Source: RHKX01 sp041393495 (GTDB lineage: Bacteria; Actinomycetota; Thermoleophilia; Solirubrobacterales; 70-9). Taken from it: a stretch of 32,056 nucleotides of DNA. Shown piece after piece: positions 23,263-30,994 of the stretch. The DNA is taken from positions 1 to 32,056 of the forward strand of contig JAWKKA010000022.1 in the NCBI GenBank assembly GCA_041393495.1. Reading direction: 5' to 3'. How positions within the stretch are numbered: position 1 is the stretch's first letter; every line of letters begins with the position of its first letter. The notes under the pieces are model-generated. The model saw only the letters and a list, made by a program, of their open reading frames with translations. It was not told where the DNA came from and did no database searches. The position numbers and the translations under genes are program-made.

Positions 23263-24039
23263 GTCGAGGTCGGCCTTGAAGGACATGTAGCCGCTGTCGA
23301 TCGGGATCACCGTGCCGGTCATCGCCCGCGCGTCGTCGGAGGCGAGGTGGACGACGAGCGGGGCGATCTCCTCCGGTGCCGGGATCGGCAGCAGGTGCAG
23401 CGCCTCGACCGCGGCCCGCGAGCTGTCGTCGGCGAGCCACTCGCGCTGTGGCTCGCTGCTGACGAAGCTCGGGCAGATCGCGTTCACCCGGACCCCGTCG
23501 GCGGCGACGCCGGCCGCGAACGACCTCGTCATCGCGACGATCCCGCCCTTGGCGGCCGTGTAGGCATCGAGCCCGGCGCAGCCGATCAGCGCGTCGGTCG
23601 TCGCGGTGAGGATGATCGAGCCACCGCCCTGAGCGATCATCTGCCGGCCGGCGTGCCGGCAGCAGCGGAAGCTCCCGGTCAGGACCAGGTCGATGATCCG
23701 CCCCCAGGTCTCGTCGGAGATCTCGGTCAGGCGGCCGTCGAAGTTGTTGACGAAGTGGACGTCGACGGCGTTGTGGAAGAGGACGTCGAGCGAGCCCCAG
23801 CGCTCGACCGCCGCCGCGACCGCCGCGGCGACGGCTGCGTCGTCGGTGACGTCGACCGCCATCGCCACCGCCTCGCCACCACCGCCGCGGATCGCCTCCG
23901 CCACCGCCTCGCCGCGCCCGCGGTCGATCTCGGCGATCAGGACGCGCCCCCCGGCCGCCGCCAGAGCGGCGGCGCCCGCCCGCCCGATCCCGGAGCCGCC
24001 GCCGGTGACCATCGCGACCTTTCCCTCGAGCTTCGTCAT
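23221..24039 (-). CDS. Short-chain dehydrogenase/reductase
   Basis: 272 residues. Cofactor motif TGGGSGIGRAG (12-22), the AEID strand end at 36-39, suggesting NAD(H), the NA segment FHNAVDVHF, the catalytic region with T-A-T before YTAAK (Tyr and Lys present; the usual Ser position appears to be Thr), and CPSFVSS. First gene of the minus operon, with GGGGAG 10 nt upstream. It probably oxidises a sugar or sugar derivative in the locus. Confidence 0.9.
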   Translation of the reverse strand: MTKLEGKVAMVTGGGSGIGRAGAAALAAAGGRVLIAEIDRGRGEAVAEAIRGGGGEAVAMAVDVTDDAAVAAAVAAAVERWGSLDVLFHNAVDVHFVNNFDGRLTEISDETWGRIIDLVLTGSFRCCRHAGRQMIAQGGGSIILTATTDALIGCAGLDAYTAAKGGIVAMTRSFAAGVAADGVRVNAICPSFVSSEPQREWLADDSSRAAVEALHLLPIPAPEEIAPLVVHLASDDARAMTGTVIPIDSGYMSFKADLDIVGAMRVPPQGDS

Positions 24040-24069
24040 CGACCGTCACTCCCCGTCGCCGGACCGTGG

Positions 24070-24098
24070 TTGCACGTCATCGTCGGGGATGATAGCGT
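24070..24098 (+). promoter_or_regulatory. Promoter of the plus-strand sugar operon
   Basis: TTGCAC (24070-24075) and TAGCGT (24093-24098) are separated by exactly 17 nt. Transcription would start near 24105, immediately before the GGGAGG at 24108-24113. The spacer 24040-24155 also serves the minus operon and is where an IclR site would be expected. Confidence 0.45.
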
Positions 24099-24123
24099 CG
24101 TTCGCAAGGGAGGACGAGCGTTC

Positions 24124-24156
24124 ATGAGTGTGAACCATACCCGCAGCGCCGGCTGA
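24124..24156 (+). CDS. Possible 10-residue leader peptide coupled to the GH4 gene
   Basis: An ATG at 24124, 10 nt after a strong GGGAGG (24108-24113), begins MSVNHTRSAG and stops at TGA 24154-24156. That stop overlaps the GH4 start as TGATG. The GH4 gene has no ribosome binding site of its own, so ribosomes finishing the leader could reinitiate on it. Whether the peptide itself matters is unknown. Confidence 0.45.
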   Translation: MSVNHTRSAG

Positions 24157-25484
24157 TGCCGTCCGGGCCGAAGATCGCGTTCATCGGCGCCGGCAGCGCC
24201 ACCTTCACGCGGATGCTGATCGGCGACATCCTCGGCTACCCGGAGCTGCGCGGAGCGACGCTGGCGCTTCACGACATCGATGCCGAGCGGCTCGAGACCG
24301 CGGTCGGGGTCGCCCGCGTGACCGCCGGCGAGGCGGGCGCGTCACCACGGATCGAGGCCAGCGCCGACCGCCGCACCGCCCTCGACGGCTGCGACTACGC
24401 GATCAACATGATCCAGGTCGGTGGCCACGAGGCGACCGTGATCGACCACGAGATCCCGGCCCGCTTCGGCCTCCGGCAGACGATCGGCGACACGCTCGGG
24501 ATCGGCGGGATCTTCCGCGCCCTGCGGACGATCCCGGTGATGGAGGGCATCGCCGCCGACCTCGCGGCGGTCGCCCCGGAGGCGTGGCTGCTCAACTACA
24601 CGAACCCGATGGCGATGCTCTGCTGGGCGACGTACTCGGGAACGCCGCAGAAGCGCGTCGTCGGCCTCTGCCACTCGGTCCAGAACACGACCCGGGAGCT
24701 CGCCGAGCTGGTCGGCGTCCCGTTCGACGAGGTCACCTTCCTCGGCGCCGGCGTCAACCATCAGGCCTTCATCCTCCGCTTCGAGCGCGACGGCGAGAGC
24801 CTCTACCCGCTGCTCGACGAGCGGATCGCCGCCGACCCCGAGCTGACCCGCCGGTTCCGGATCCAGCTCTACCAGCGCTTCGGATACTTCCCGACCGAAT
24901 CGAGCCGGCACGGGGTCGAGTACGTCCCCTGGTATCTGCACCACGACTCCGAGGTCGACCGCCTGCGGGTGATCGAGAGCGAGTACGTGACCGAGAGCGA
25001 GGAGAACCTCGCCGAGTACGAGTCGAACCGGCGCGCCCTCGCCGAGGGTCGCCCGCTGCCGATCGAGCCGAGCATCGAGTACGCGCCGCAGATCATCGAC
25101 TCGATCGAGACCGGGACGGCGCGGGTCGTCTACGGCAACGTCGAGAACGCCGGCCTGATCGACAACCTCCCGGCCGGGGCGTGCGTCGAGGTCCCCTGCC
25201 TGGTCGATGACACCGGCGTCCGACCGACCCGGGTCGGCGCCCTGCCGCCGCAGCTCGCGGCGCTCAACCGGACCTTCCTCAACGTCGGCGAGCTGACCGT
25301 GCGCGCCGCCCTCGACGGGCGCCCCGACCACGTGCTGCAGGCGGCGATGCTCGACCCCAACACCGCCGCGACGCTGCGGGTCGACCAGATCGAGGAGCTC
25401 GTCGCCGAGCTCACCCGCGCCCACGGCGACGCCCTGCCGCCGGCGCTGCGCCCCGCCGTCGCGCCCCGGGGAGGGGGGGGATGA
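24156..25484 (+). CDS. Glycoside hydrolase family 4 (alpha-galactosidase/glucosidase type)
   Basis: 442 residues. GH4 enzymes use NAD+ and Mn2+ in a redox-elimination mechanism and work inside the cell. The N-terminal Rossmann motif is FIGAGSATFTRM (9-20) followed by LHDID (38-42). NYTNPMAM lies at 147-154. The metal site is formed by Cys172-His173 (GLCHSVQ) and His202 (GVNHQAF). This is closest to the MelA-type branch by eye, so an alpha-linked galactoside or galactosaminide is plausible. The C-terminal Gly-rich tail overlaps the next gene by ATGA. Confidence 0.9.
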   Translation: MPSGPKIAFIGAGSATFTRMLIGDILGYPELRGATLALHDIDAERLETAVGVARVTAGEAGASPRIEASADRRTALDGCDYAINMIQVGGHEATVIDHEIPARFGLRQTIGDTLGIGGIFRALRTIPVMEGIAADLAAVAPEAWLLNYTNPMAMLCWATYSGTPQKRVVGLCHSVQNTTRELAELVGVPFDEVTFLGAGVNHQAFILRFERDGESLYPLLDERIAADPELTRRFRIQLYQRFGYFPTESSRHGVEYVPWYLHHDSEVDRLRVIESEYVTESEENLAEYESNRRALAEGRPLPIEPSIEYAPQIIDSIETGTARVVYGNVENAGLIDNLPAGACVEVPCLVDDTGVRPTRVGALPPQLAALNRTFLNVGELTVRAALDGRPDHVLQAAMLDPNTAATLRVDQIEELVAELTRAHGDALPPALRPAVAPRGGGG

Positions 25485-26245
25485 GCGCCGGCACCACGGT
25501 CGTCGTCGGCGCCGCCCAGGGGATCGGCGCCGAGCTCGCCCGCCGCCTCGGCGCCGAGCCGTGGACCGAGCGCCTCGTCCTCGCCGACGTCAAGGCGGAC
25601 GCCTGCGCCGAGCTCGCCGCCGGGCTCGACGGCGACGGGACCGTCGTCGAGTCGCATCCGGTCGACCTCACCGACCCGGATTCGGTCGCGGCGCTCGTCG
25701 CGGCAAGCGCCGACGCCGACCGCGTCGCCCTCGCCGCCGGCGCCTTCGCGCCGGGGGACTCGCTCGAGGTCGATCGCCCGACCTTCGCGCGGATCATCGA
25801 CGTCAACCTCGAGGGGACGTTCTTCTGCGCCCAGGCCTACGCGTCCGCGATGGCGGCTGACGGCGGCGGCGCGATCGTCGCCGTCGCCTCGATCGCGGCG
25901 CGGATGCCGCGGATGCGGCAGGCCGCCTATTGCGCCTCGAAGGCGGGGATGAGGCAGGCCCTCCGCGTCCTCGGGATGGAGGTCGCGGGCGCCGGGGTCC
26001 GGATCAACACCGTCTCGCCGGGCGCCACCGACACGCCGATGATGCGGGCGCTCGCTGCCGACCACGAGGCGGTCGACGACCTCGCCCACGGCACCCTCGA
26101 GGCGATGCGCCCGCGGATCCCGGCCGGCCGCGTCGCCCGCACCGGCGACGTCGCGAGCGCCGTCGCCTACCTCCTCGGCCCCGGGGCCGGGCACGTCTTC
26201 CTGCAGGACCTCGTCGTCGATGGGGGCGAGCTCCTGGGCATGTGA
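25481..26245 (+). CDS. Short-chain dehydrogenase/reductase
   Basis: 254 residues. Motifs: VGAAQGIGAELA (cofactor), LADVKAD (Asp after strand 2, favouring NAD(H)), AAGAF, VASIAARMP with the catalytic Ser, YCASKAG (Tyr and Lys), and SPGATDTPM. It overlaps the GH4 gene and is followed by a hairpin before the binding-protein gene. It is not a close copy of the dehydrogenase at 23221-24039, so the pathway probably has two distinct oxidation or reduction steps. Confidence 0.92.
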   Translation: MSAGTTVVVGAAQGIGAELARRLGAEPWTERLVLADVKADACAELAAGLDGDGTVVESHPVDLTDPDSVAALVAASADADRVALAAGAFAPGDSLEVDRPTFARIIDVNLEGTFFCAQAYASAMAADGGGAIVAVASIAARMPRMRQAAYCASKAGMRQALRVLGMEVAGAGVRINTVSPGATDTPMMRALAADHEAVDDLAHGTLEAMRPRIPAGRVARTGDVASAVAYLLGPGAGHVFLQDLVVDGGELLGM

Positions 26246-26248
26246 CCA

Positions 26249-26263
26249 CCGCCCGACGGGCGG
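26249..26263 (+). other. Intercistronic hairpin before the binding-protein gene
   Basis: CCGCCC-GAC-GGGCGG is a perfect 6-bp stem 4 nt after the dehydrogenase stop and 25 nt before the binding-protein ATG. Such hairpins can stabilise the downstream mRNA or partly stop transcription, which would set the usual excess of binding protein. Confidence 0.4.
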
Positions 26264-26288
26264 ATTCGCGACAAAGGAGAGCAAGCAG

Positions 26289-27617
26289 ATGAGCCGAGAT
26301 TCGAGGACGATGAGGACGCGGGTGCTGGCGGCGCTGGCGGTCGCGCTGGCGACGGCGGTGGCGCTGGTCGCGGCCGGCTGCGGCGGCGGCGACGATACGT
26401 CGAGCGGCTCCGGCTCCGAGCCGGTCGAGATCACCTTCTGGCACGGGCAGACCCAGGGCGTCGCCGACCTGCTTCAGGACATGATCGACGAGTTCAACGA
26501 GTCGCATCCCGACATCGTGGTCTCCAAGGACTCCGGCGGGGTGAACTCGGACCGGATGCTGCAGAAGGTGACCGCCGGCCTGCAGGCCGGCACATACCCC
26601 GACATCGCCTACATCTACGGCTCCGACCTCGCCAACCTCGCCGCCGGCGATCAGCTCGTCAACCTGACCGACGCGATCGACTCCGGCGAGATCGACTGGG
26701 ACCGGTTCGAGCAGCCCGCGATCGACGCGGTCACCGTCGATGGGCAGCCGCGCGCGGTGCCGGCCTTCATCGACAACCTCGCGGTCGTCTACAACAAGGA
26801 CATCTTCGACGCCGCCGGGGTCGACTACCCGACCGATGACTGGACGTGGGACGACTTCCTGTCGGCCGCCGCCAAGCTCAACGACCCCGGCGCCGGCATC
26901 GCCGGGTTCGGATGGCCCGGGACCGGGGACGAGGACACCACCTGGCGGATCTGGCCGATGGTCTGGCAGGGCGGCGGCGAGATCGTCAGCGAGGACGGCG
27001 AGAGCGTCGGCTTCGACGGGGAGCCGGGCGAGCAGGCGCTCGAGCAGGTCGCCCGGGCGGCCGACGACGGCTCGGTCTACATCGACAGCACCGCCGGCGC
27101 CGAGCGCATGCAGCAGCTCTTCGCCAGCGGCAAGATGGCGATGAACATCGCCGGGCCCTACTCGCTGCCCGAGTACGTCGACGCCGACGTCAACTACGGC
27201 GTCGCCGAGCTGCCGTCGTTCACCGACGAGCACACGACGATCGCCGGCCCCGACACCTGGGCCGTGTTCGACAACGGCTCCGAGCGGGTCGCCGCGGCGC
27301 TCGAGTTCCTCAACTGGTTCAGCGAGCCGGACCAGCAGATCCGCTGGATCAGCGAGGCCGGCAGCCTGCCGCTGACCACCGACATCTCCGAGGCCAAGGG
27401 CTTCGAGCAGTACGAGAAGAGCCTGCCCGGGCTCGAGAAGTACATCGCCAACACGAAGCTCGCCCGGACCCGGCCGACGATCCCCCAGTACCCGCAGATC
27501 TCGCAGGCGATGGGCGAGGCGATCGCGTCGGTCCTCTACCAGAAGGCCGAGCCGGCGGAGGCGCTCCAGCAGGCGGTCGACACGGCGAACTCCGAGCTGC
27601 AGGCGCCGGGACCGTGA
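26289..27617 (+). CDS. Sugar ABC transporter substrate-binding lipoprotein
   Basis: 442 residues from ATG 26289 with AAAGGAGA 10 nt upstream. Lipoprotein signal: basic start (RTMRTR), hydrophobic core, lipobox LVAAGC with the lipid Cys near residue 35. The mature part is a family 1 (MalE-like) solute-binding protein: ITFWHGQTQG, FNESHPDIVV, GTYPDIAYIYG, AVPAFIDNLAVVYNKDIFDAAGVDYP, GKMAMNIAGPY and LEFLNWF. It captures the oligosaccharide outside the membrane for the two permeases encoded next. Confidence 0.95.
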   Translation: MSRDSRTMRTRVLAALAVALATAVALVAAGCGGGDDTSSGSGSEPVEITFWHGQTQGVADLLQDMIDEFNESHPDIVVSKDSGGVNSDRMLQKVTAGLQAGTYPDIAYIYGSDLANLAAGDQLVNLTDAIDSGEIDWDRFEQPAIDAVTVDGQPRAVPAFIDNLAVVYNKDIFDAAGVDYPTDDWTWDDFLSAAAKLNDPGAGIAGFGWPGTGDEDTTWRIWPMVWQGGGEIVSEDGESVGFDGEPGEQALEQVARAADDGSVYIDSTAGAERMQQLFASGKMAMNIAGPYSLPEYVDADVNYGVAELPSFTDEHTTIAGPDTWAVFDNGSERVAAALEFLNWFSEPDQQIRWISEAGSLPLTTDISEAKGFEQYEKSLPGLEKYIANTKLARTRPTIPQYPQISQAMGEAIASVLYQKAEPAEALQQAVDTANSELQAPGP

Positions 27618-27629
27618 GCCGGCGATGAG

Positions 27630-28538
27630 ATGAGCGCGCCGGCGCCGCCACCGCGGACGTTCGCCCAGCGGATCCTCGGGGAGCACCCGACCGCCTGGGC
27701 GTTCGTCCTGCCGGCGGTCGTGATCATCATCGGCCTCGCGATCGTGCCGATCGTCTGGTCGCTGGTGCTCTCGTTCAAGTCGGCCGACCTGATCTCGCCC
27801 TCGCAGTGGGTCGGGCTGTCGAACTACGACGCGCTGCTCTCCGATCCGAAGCTGCGCGAGGCGATCCAGCACACGGTCGTCTACACGGCCCTGTTCGTGC
27901 CGATCTCGATCGCGCTCGGCCTGTTCCTGGCGATCGCGCTGAACCGGCCGATCCGGCTGATCGGCATCTACCGAACCGCGATCCTCGCCCCGTTCATCGC
28001 CTCGGTCGCCGCCCAGGGGGTGCTCTTCTCGTTCATCTTCGACCAGCGCTTCGGCGTCGCCAACGCCGTCCTCGACAACCTCGGGCTCGGGCGGATGGGG
28101 TTCCTCGGCGACCCCGATCAGGCCCTGTTCGTGATAGTCCTGATCGGGATCTGGGGCGGGATCGGCTTCCCGCTCGTCATCTACCTGGCGGCGCTTCAGG
28201 ACGTCCCGCGAGAGCTCATCGACGCTGCCGCCGTCGACGGCGCCCGCCGCTGGGGGGTCCTCCGCCACGTCGTCCTCCCCCAGCTCTACCCGGTGACGAT
28301 CTTCCTCGCCGTCTGGCAGACGCTGCTGTCGTTGCAGCTCTTCGACCTCGTCTACGCGACGACGAGGGGGGGCCCGCTCGATGCGACCTTCGTGATCGTC
28401 TACTACATCTACAACCAGGCGTTCGAGCTCTTCAACGCCGGCTATGCGGCGGCGATCGCCTACGTGGTCGCGCTCTTCCTGCTGGTCCTCGTCGCCGCCC
28501 AGCTCGGCTACAACCGCTGGCGGGCGAGGCGGGCATGA
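27630..28538 (+). CDS. Sugar ABC transporter permease (MalF/UgpA type)
   Basis: 302 residues, six transmembrane segments. The cytoplasmic EAA loop reads ALQDVPRELIDAAAVDGA, followed by RHVVLPQLYP, and contacts the ATPase. It lies 12 nt after the binding-protein gene and overlaps the second permease by ATGA. Confidence 0.94.
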   Translation: MSAPAPPPRTFAQRILGEHPTAWAFVLPAVVIIIGLAIVPIVWSLVLSFKSADLISPSQWVGLSNYDALLSDPKLREAIQHTVVYTALFVPISIALGLFLAIALNRPIRLIGIYRTAILAPFIASVAAQGVLFSFIFDQRFGVANAVLDNLGLGRMGFLGDPDQALFVIVLIGIWGGIGFPLVIYLAALQDVPRELIDAAAVDGARRWGVLRHVVLPQLYPVTIFLAVWQTLLSLQLFDLVYATTRGGPLDATFVIVYYIYNQAFELFNAGYAAAIAYVVALFLLVLVAAQLGYNRWRARRA

Positions 28539-29413
28539 GCGCCGGCGTCGCCACGGCCTCCGGCAGCGCCGCGGAGCGGCCCGCGGTCGAACGCCGGCGC
28601 CGGCTGCCGTTCAGCCCCTGGCACCTGATCCTCTTCCCGACCGCGGTCGTCTTCGCGCTGCCACTGCTCTGGATGGTGCTGAGCTCGTTCATGTCGAACG
28701 CCCAGATCAACCAGTTCCCGCCGACGATCATCCCCGACTCGCTGCACATCGACGGCTGGCGGACCGTGCTCGACGACTCGCAGTTCCCGCGCTGGTTCCT
28801 GAACTCGACGATCGTCGCGCTGGTCACGGTCGTCTCCAACCTCGTCTTCTGCTCGCTCGCCGGCTACGCGTTCGCCCGCCTCCGCTTCCGCGGCTCGACG
28901 GTCGTCTTCCTGCTGATCCTGTTCACGCTGGTGATCCCGTTCCAGCTGACGATGATCCCGACCTTCATCGTCATGGACAAGCTCGGGATCGTCGACACGC
29001 TCGCGGCGCTGATCGTGCCGGCGCTGGTGCTGCCGCTCGGCGTCTTTCTGATGCGGCAGTTCTTCGTCAACCTGCCGCGCGAGGTCGAGGAGGCGGCGCG
29101 GATCGACGGCTGCTCGCGGCTCGGCGTCCTCGTCCACGTCGCCCTGCCGCTCGCCCGGCCGGCGCTGGCGACGCTCGCGGCGCTCACGTTCCTGCTGATG
29201 TGGAACGACCTGCTCTGGCCGCTGATCGCGATCAGCTCCGACGAGAACGCGACGCTGCCGCTCGGGTTGACCACCTTCCAGGGCCAGCACACCCAGGACT
29301 TCTCGGCGGTGATGGCGGGCAACGTGATCACGGTCGTGCCGGTGCTGATCGCGTTCCTGCTCGCGCAGCGCACGTTCATCGAGTCGCTCACGTCGAGCGC
29401 CGTCAAGGGGTAG
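28535..29413 (+). CDS. Sugar ABC transporter permease (MalG/UgpE type)
   Basis: 292 residues from ATG 28535, overlapping the first permease. Six transmembrane segments after a Ser/Ala/Arg-rich N-terminus of about 27 residues. EAA loop: NLPREVEEAARIDGCSRLG, then HVALPLARPALATLA. AQINQFPPTIIPDS before the second helix is typical of MalG-like permeases. Confidence 0.94.
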   Translation: MSAGVATASGSAAERPAVERRRRLPFSPWHLILFPTAVVFALPLLWMVLSSFMSNAQINQFPPTIIPDSLHIDGWRTVLDDSQFPRWFLNSTIVALVTVVSNLVFCSLAGYAFARLRFRGSTVVFLLILFTLVIPFQLTMIPTFIVMDKLGIVDTLAALIVPALVLPLGVFLMRQFFVNLPREVEEAARIDGCSRLGVLVHVALPLARPALATLAALTFLLMWNDLLWPLIAISSDENATLPLGLTTFQGQHTQDFSAVMAGNVITVVPVLIAFLLAQRTFIESLTSSAVKG

Positions 29414-29435
29414 AAAGAGACAGGAGGTTGTGGCG

Positions 29436-29816
29436 ATGAGAAGAGCTGTCGAGGGGACGACCCCGGGAGGCCCGTACTCGCCGGGGATCGTCGTCGACGA
29501 GCGGCTGGTGTTCGTCTCCGGGCAGGGGCCGGTCCGCGACGGCGAGCTGGTCCGGGGCACGATCGAGGAGGAGACGCGGATCGTCCTCGAGAACGTGCGC
29601 ACGGTGCTCGCGGCGGCGGGCGCGAGCACCGACGACGTCGTCCGCTGCGGCGTCTTCCTCGCCGACCTCGGCGACTTCGCGGCGATGAACGAGGTCTACG
29701 GCGGCTTCTTCGGCGACCCGCCCCCGGCCCGGACCACCGTCGGGGCGCTGCTGCCCGGGATCAAGGTCGAGATCGACTGCATCGCGGTCCTGCCCGACTC
29801 CGGACGCGAGGGCTGA
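29436..29816 (+). CDS. ridA: RidA-family enamine/imine deaminase
   Basis: 126 residues from ATG 29436, chosen because AGGAGG (29422-29427) sits 8 nt upstream; a GTG at 29430 is too close to it. Family pattern: GPYSPGIVVDERLVFVSGQGP, NVRTVLAAAGAS, VVRCGVFLADLGDF, MNEVYGGFF, then PPPARTTVGALLPG and VEIDCIAVL with the substrate-binding Arg and Glu. RidA hydrolyses reactive enamines and imines released by PLP enzymes. The PLP-dependent enzyme two genes downstream is a natural source. Its stop overlaps the ATPase start (TGATG). Confidence 0.9.
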   Translation: MRRAVEGTTPGGPYSPGIVVDERLVFVSGQGPVRDGELVRGTIEEETRIVLENVRTVLAAAGASTDDVVRCGVFLADLGDFAAMNEVYGGFFGDPPPARTTVGALLPGIKVEIDCIAVLPDSGREG

Positions 29817-30994
29817 TGCCGGGGATCGAGATCGAGCGCGTCACGAAGGTCTTCGACGGCGATGTCACCGCCGTCGACGACGTCTCGCTGTCGGTCGCCG
29901 CCGGCGAGTTCGTCGTCCTCGTCGGGCCGTCGGGCTGTGGCAAGTCGACGCTGCTGCGGATCGTCGCCGGGCTCGAGCGGCCGACCTACGGCCGGATCAG
30001 GATCGGCGCCGACGACGTGACGACCCTCGAGCCGCCCGACCGCGACATCGCGATGGTCTTTCAGAGCTACGCGCTGTACCCGCACAAGTCGGTCCGCGAG
30101 AACCTCGCGTTCGGGCTGCGCCGACGCAAGGTGGCGAAGCCGGAGATCGCGGAGCGGGTCGACGCGATGGCGCGCATGCTGGGCCTCGAGAGCCTGCTCG
30201 AGCGCAAGCCGTCGGCCCTGTCGGGCGGGCAGCGCCAGCGCGTCGCGATGGGCCGGGCGTTGGTCCGCGAGCCGCGGGCGTTCCTCATGGACGAGCCGCT
30301 GTCGAACCTCGACGCGAAGCTGCGGACCAGCATGCGCGGGGAGATCGCGCGCCTGCACGAGCGGCTGCCGACGACGACGCTGTATGTGACCCACGACCAG
30401 GTCGAGGCGATGACGCTGGGCCAGCGGGTCGCCGTGATCCGCGACGGGGTGATCCAGCAATGCGACCGGCCGCAGGTGCTGTTCGACCGGCCGGCGAACG
30501 TCTTCGTCGGCGCGTTCATCGGCTCGCCGGCGATGAACCTCGTCCAGGCCCGGCTCGAGTCCGGTCGGGCGAGCTTCGCCGGCACCACCGTCGAGCTCCC
30601 CGGCCTCGCCGAGCGGGCGCCGCGCGAGATCGTCCTCGGGATCCGCCCGACGAGCTTCGAGCTCGTCGGCGACGGCGATCCCGACTGGCCGCGGATGCGG
30701 GTCGAGGCCGAGGTCGTCGAGCAGCTCGGCGCCGAGTCGAACCTGCTGTTCAAGGTCGATGCGCCACCGGTCGTGACCGACGCCGTCAAGGCGGCGATCG
30801 GCGGCGAGAGCGGCGCCGACGAGGGCCGCCTGCTCGCCGACGACGGCCGGGCCCGGTTCAGCGCCAGGATCCGCCGCAGCGTCGCGCTCGCCGCCGGCGA
30901 GACGGTCGAGCTGGCGATCGACCCGGGCCGGCTCTACGCCTTCGATCTCGAGACCGGCGTCGCGCTCGGCGCCACCGTCGGGGTCCCCGCGTGA
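29816..30994 (+). CDS. Sugar ABC transporter ATPase (MsmK/UgpC/MalK type)
   Basis: 392 residues. Walker A GPSGCGKST (about 38-46), Q loop VFQSYALYPHKSV, signature LSGGQRQRVAMGRAL, Walker B FLMDEPLSNLDAKLR and switch His in THDQVEAMT. A C-terminal TOBE/MalK-like regulatory domain occupies residues from about 240 to the end. It powers the two permeases; being within the operon it is probably dedicated rather than shared. Its stop overlaps the following gene (GTGA). Confidence 0.95.
   Translation: MPGIEIERVTKVFDGDVTAVDDVSLSVAAGEFVVLVGPSGCGKSTLLRIVAGLERPTYGRIRIGADDVTTLEPPDRDIAMVFQSYALYPHKSVRENLAFGLRRRKVAKPEIAERVDAMARMLGLESLLERKPSALSGGQRQRVAMGRALVREPRAFLMDEPLSNLDAKLRTSMRGEIARLHERLPTTTLYVTHDQVEAMTLGQRVAVIRDGVIQQCDRPQVLFDRPANVFVGAFIGSPAMNLVQARLESGRASFAGTTVELPGLAERAPREIVLGIRPTSFELVGDGDPDWPRMRVEAEVVEQLGAESNLLFKVDAPPVVTDAVKAAIGGESGADEGRLLADDGRARFSARIRRSVALAAGETVELAIDPGRLYAFDLETGVALGATVGVPA

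Noticed and set aside
26004..28268. A 754-codon open frame on the minus strand
   Set aside because: It is opposite the binding-protein and first permease genes, whose motifs are unmistakable; its translation is low-complexity Arg/Asp/Glu/Gly.
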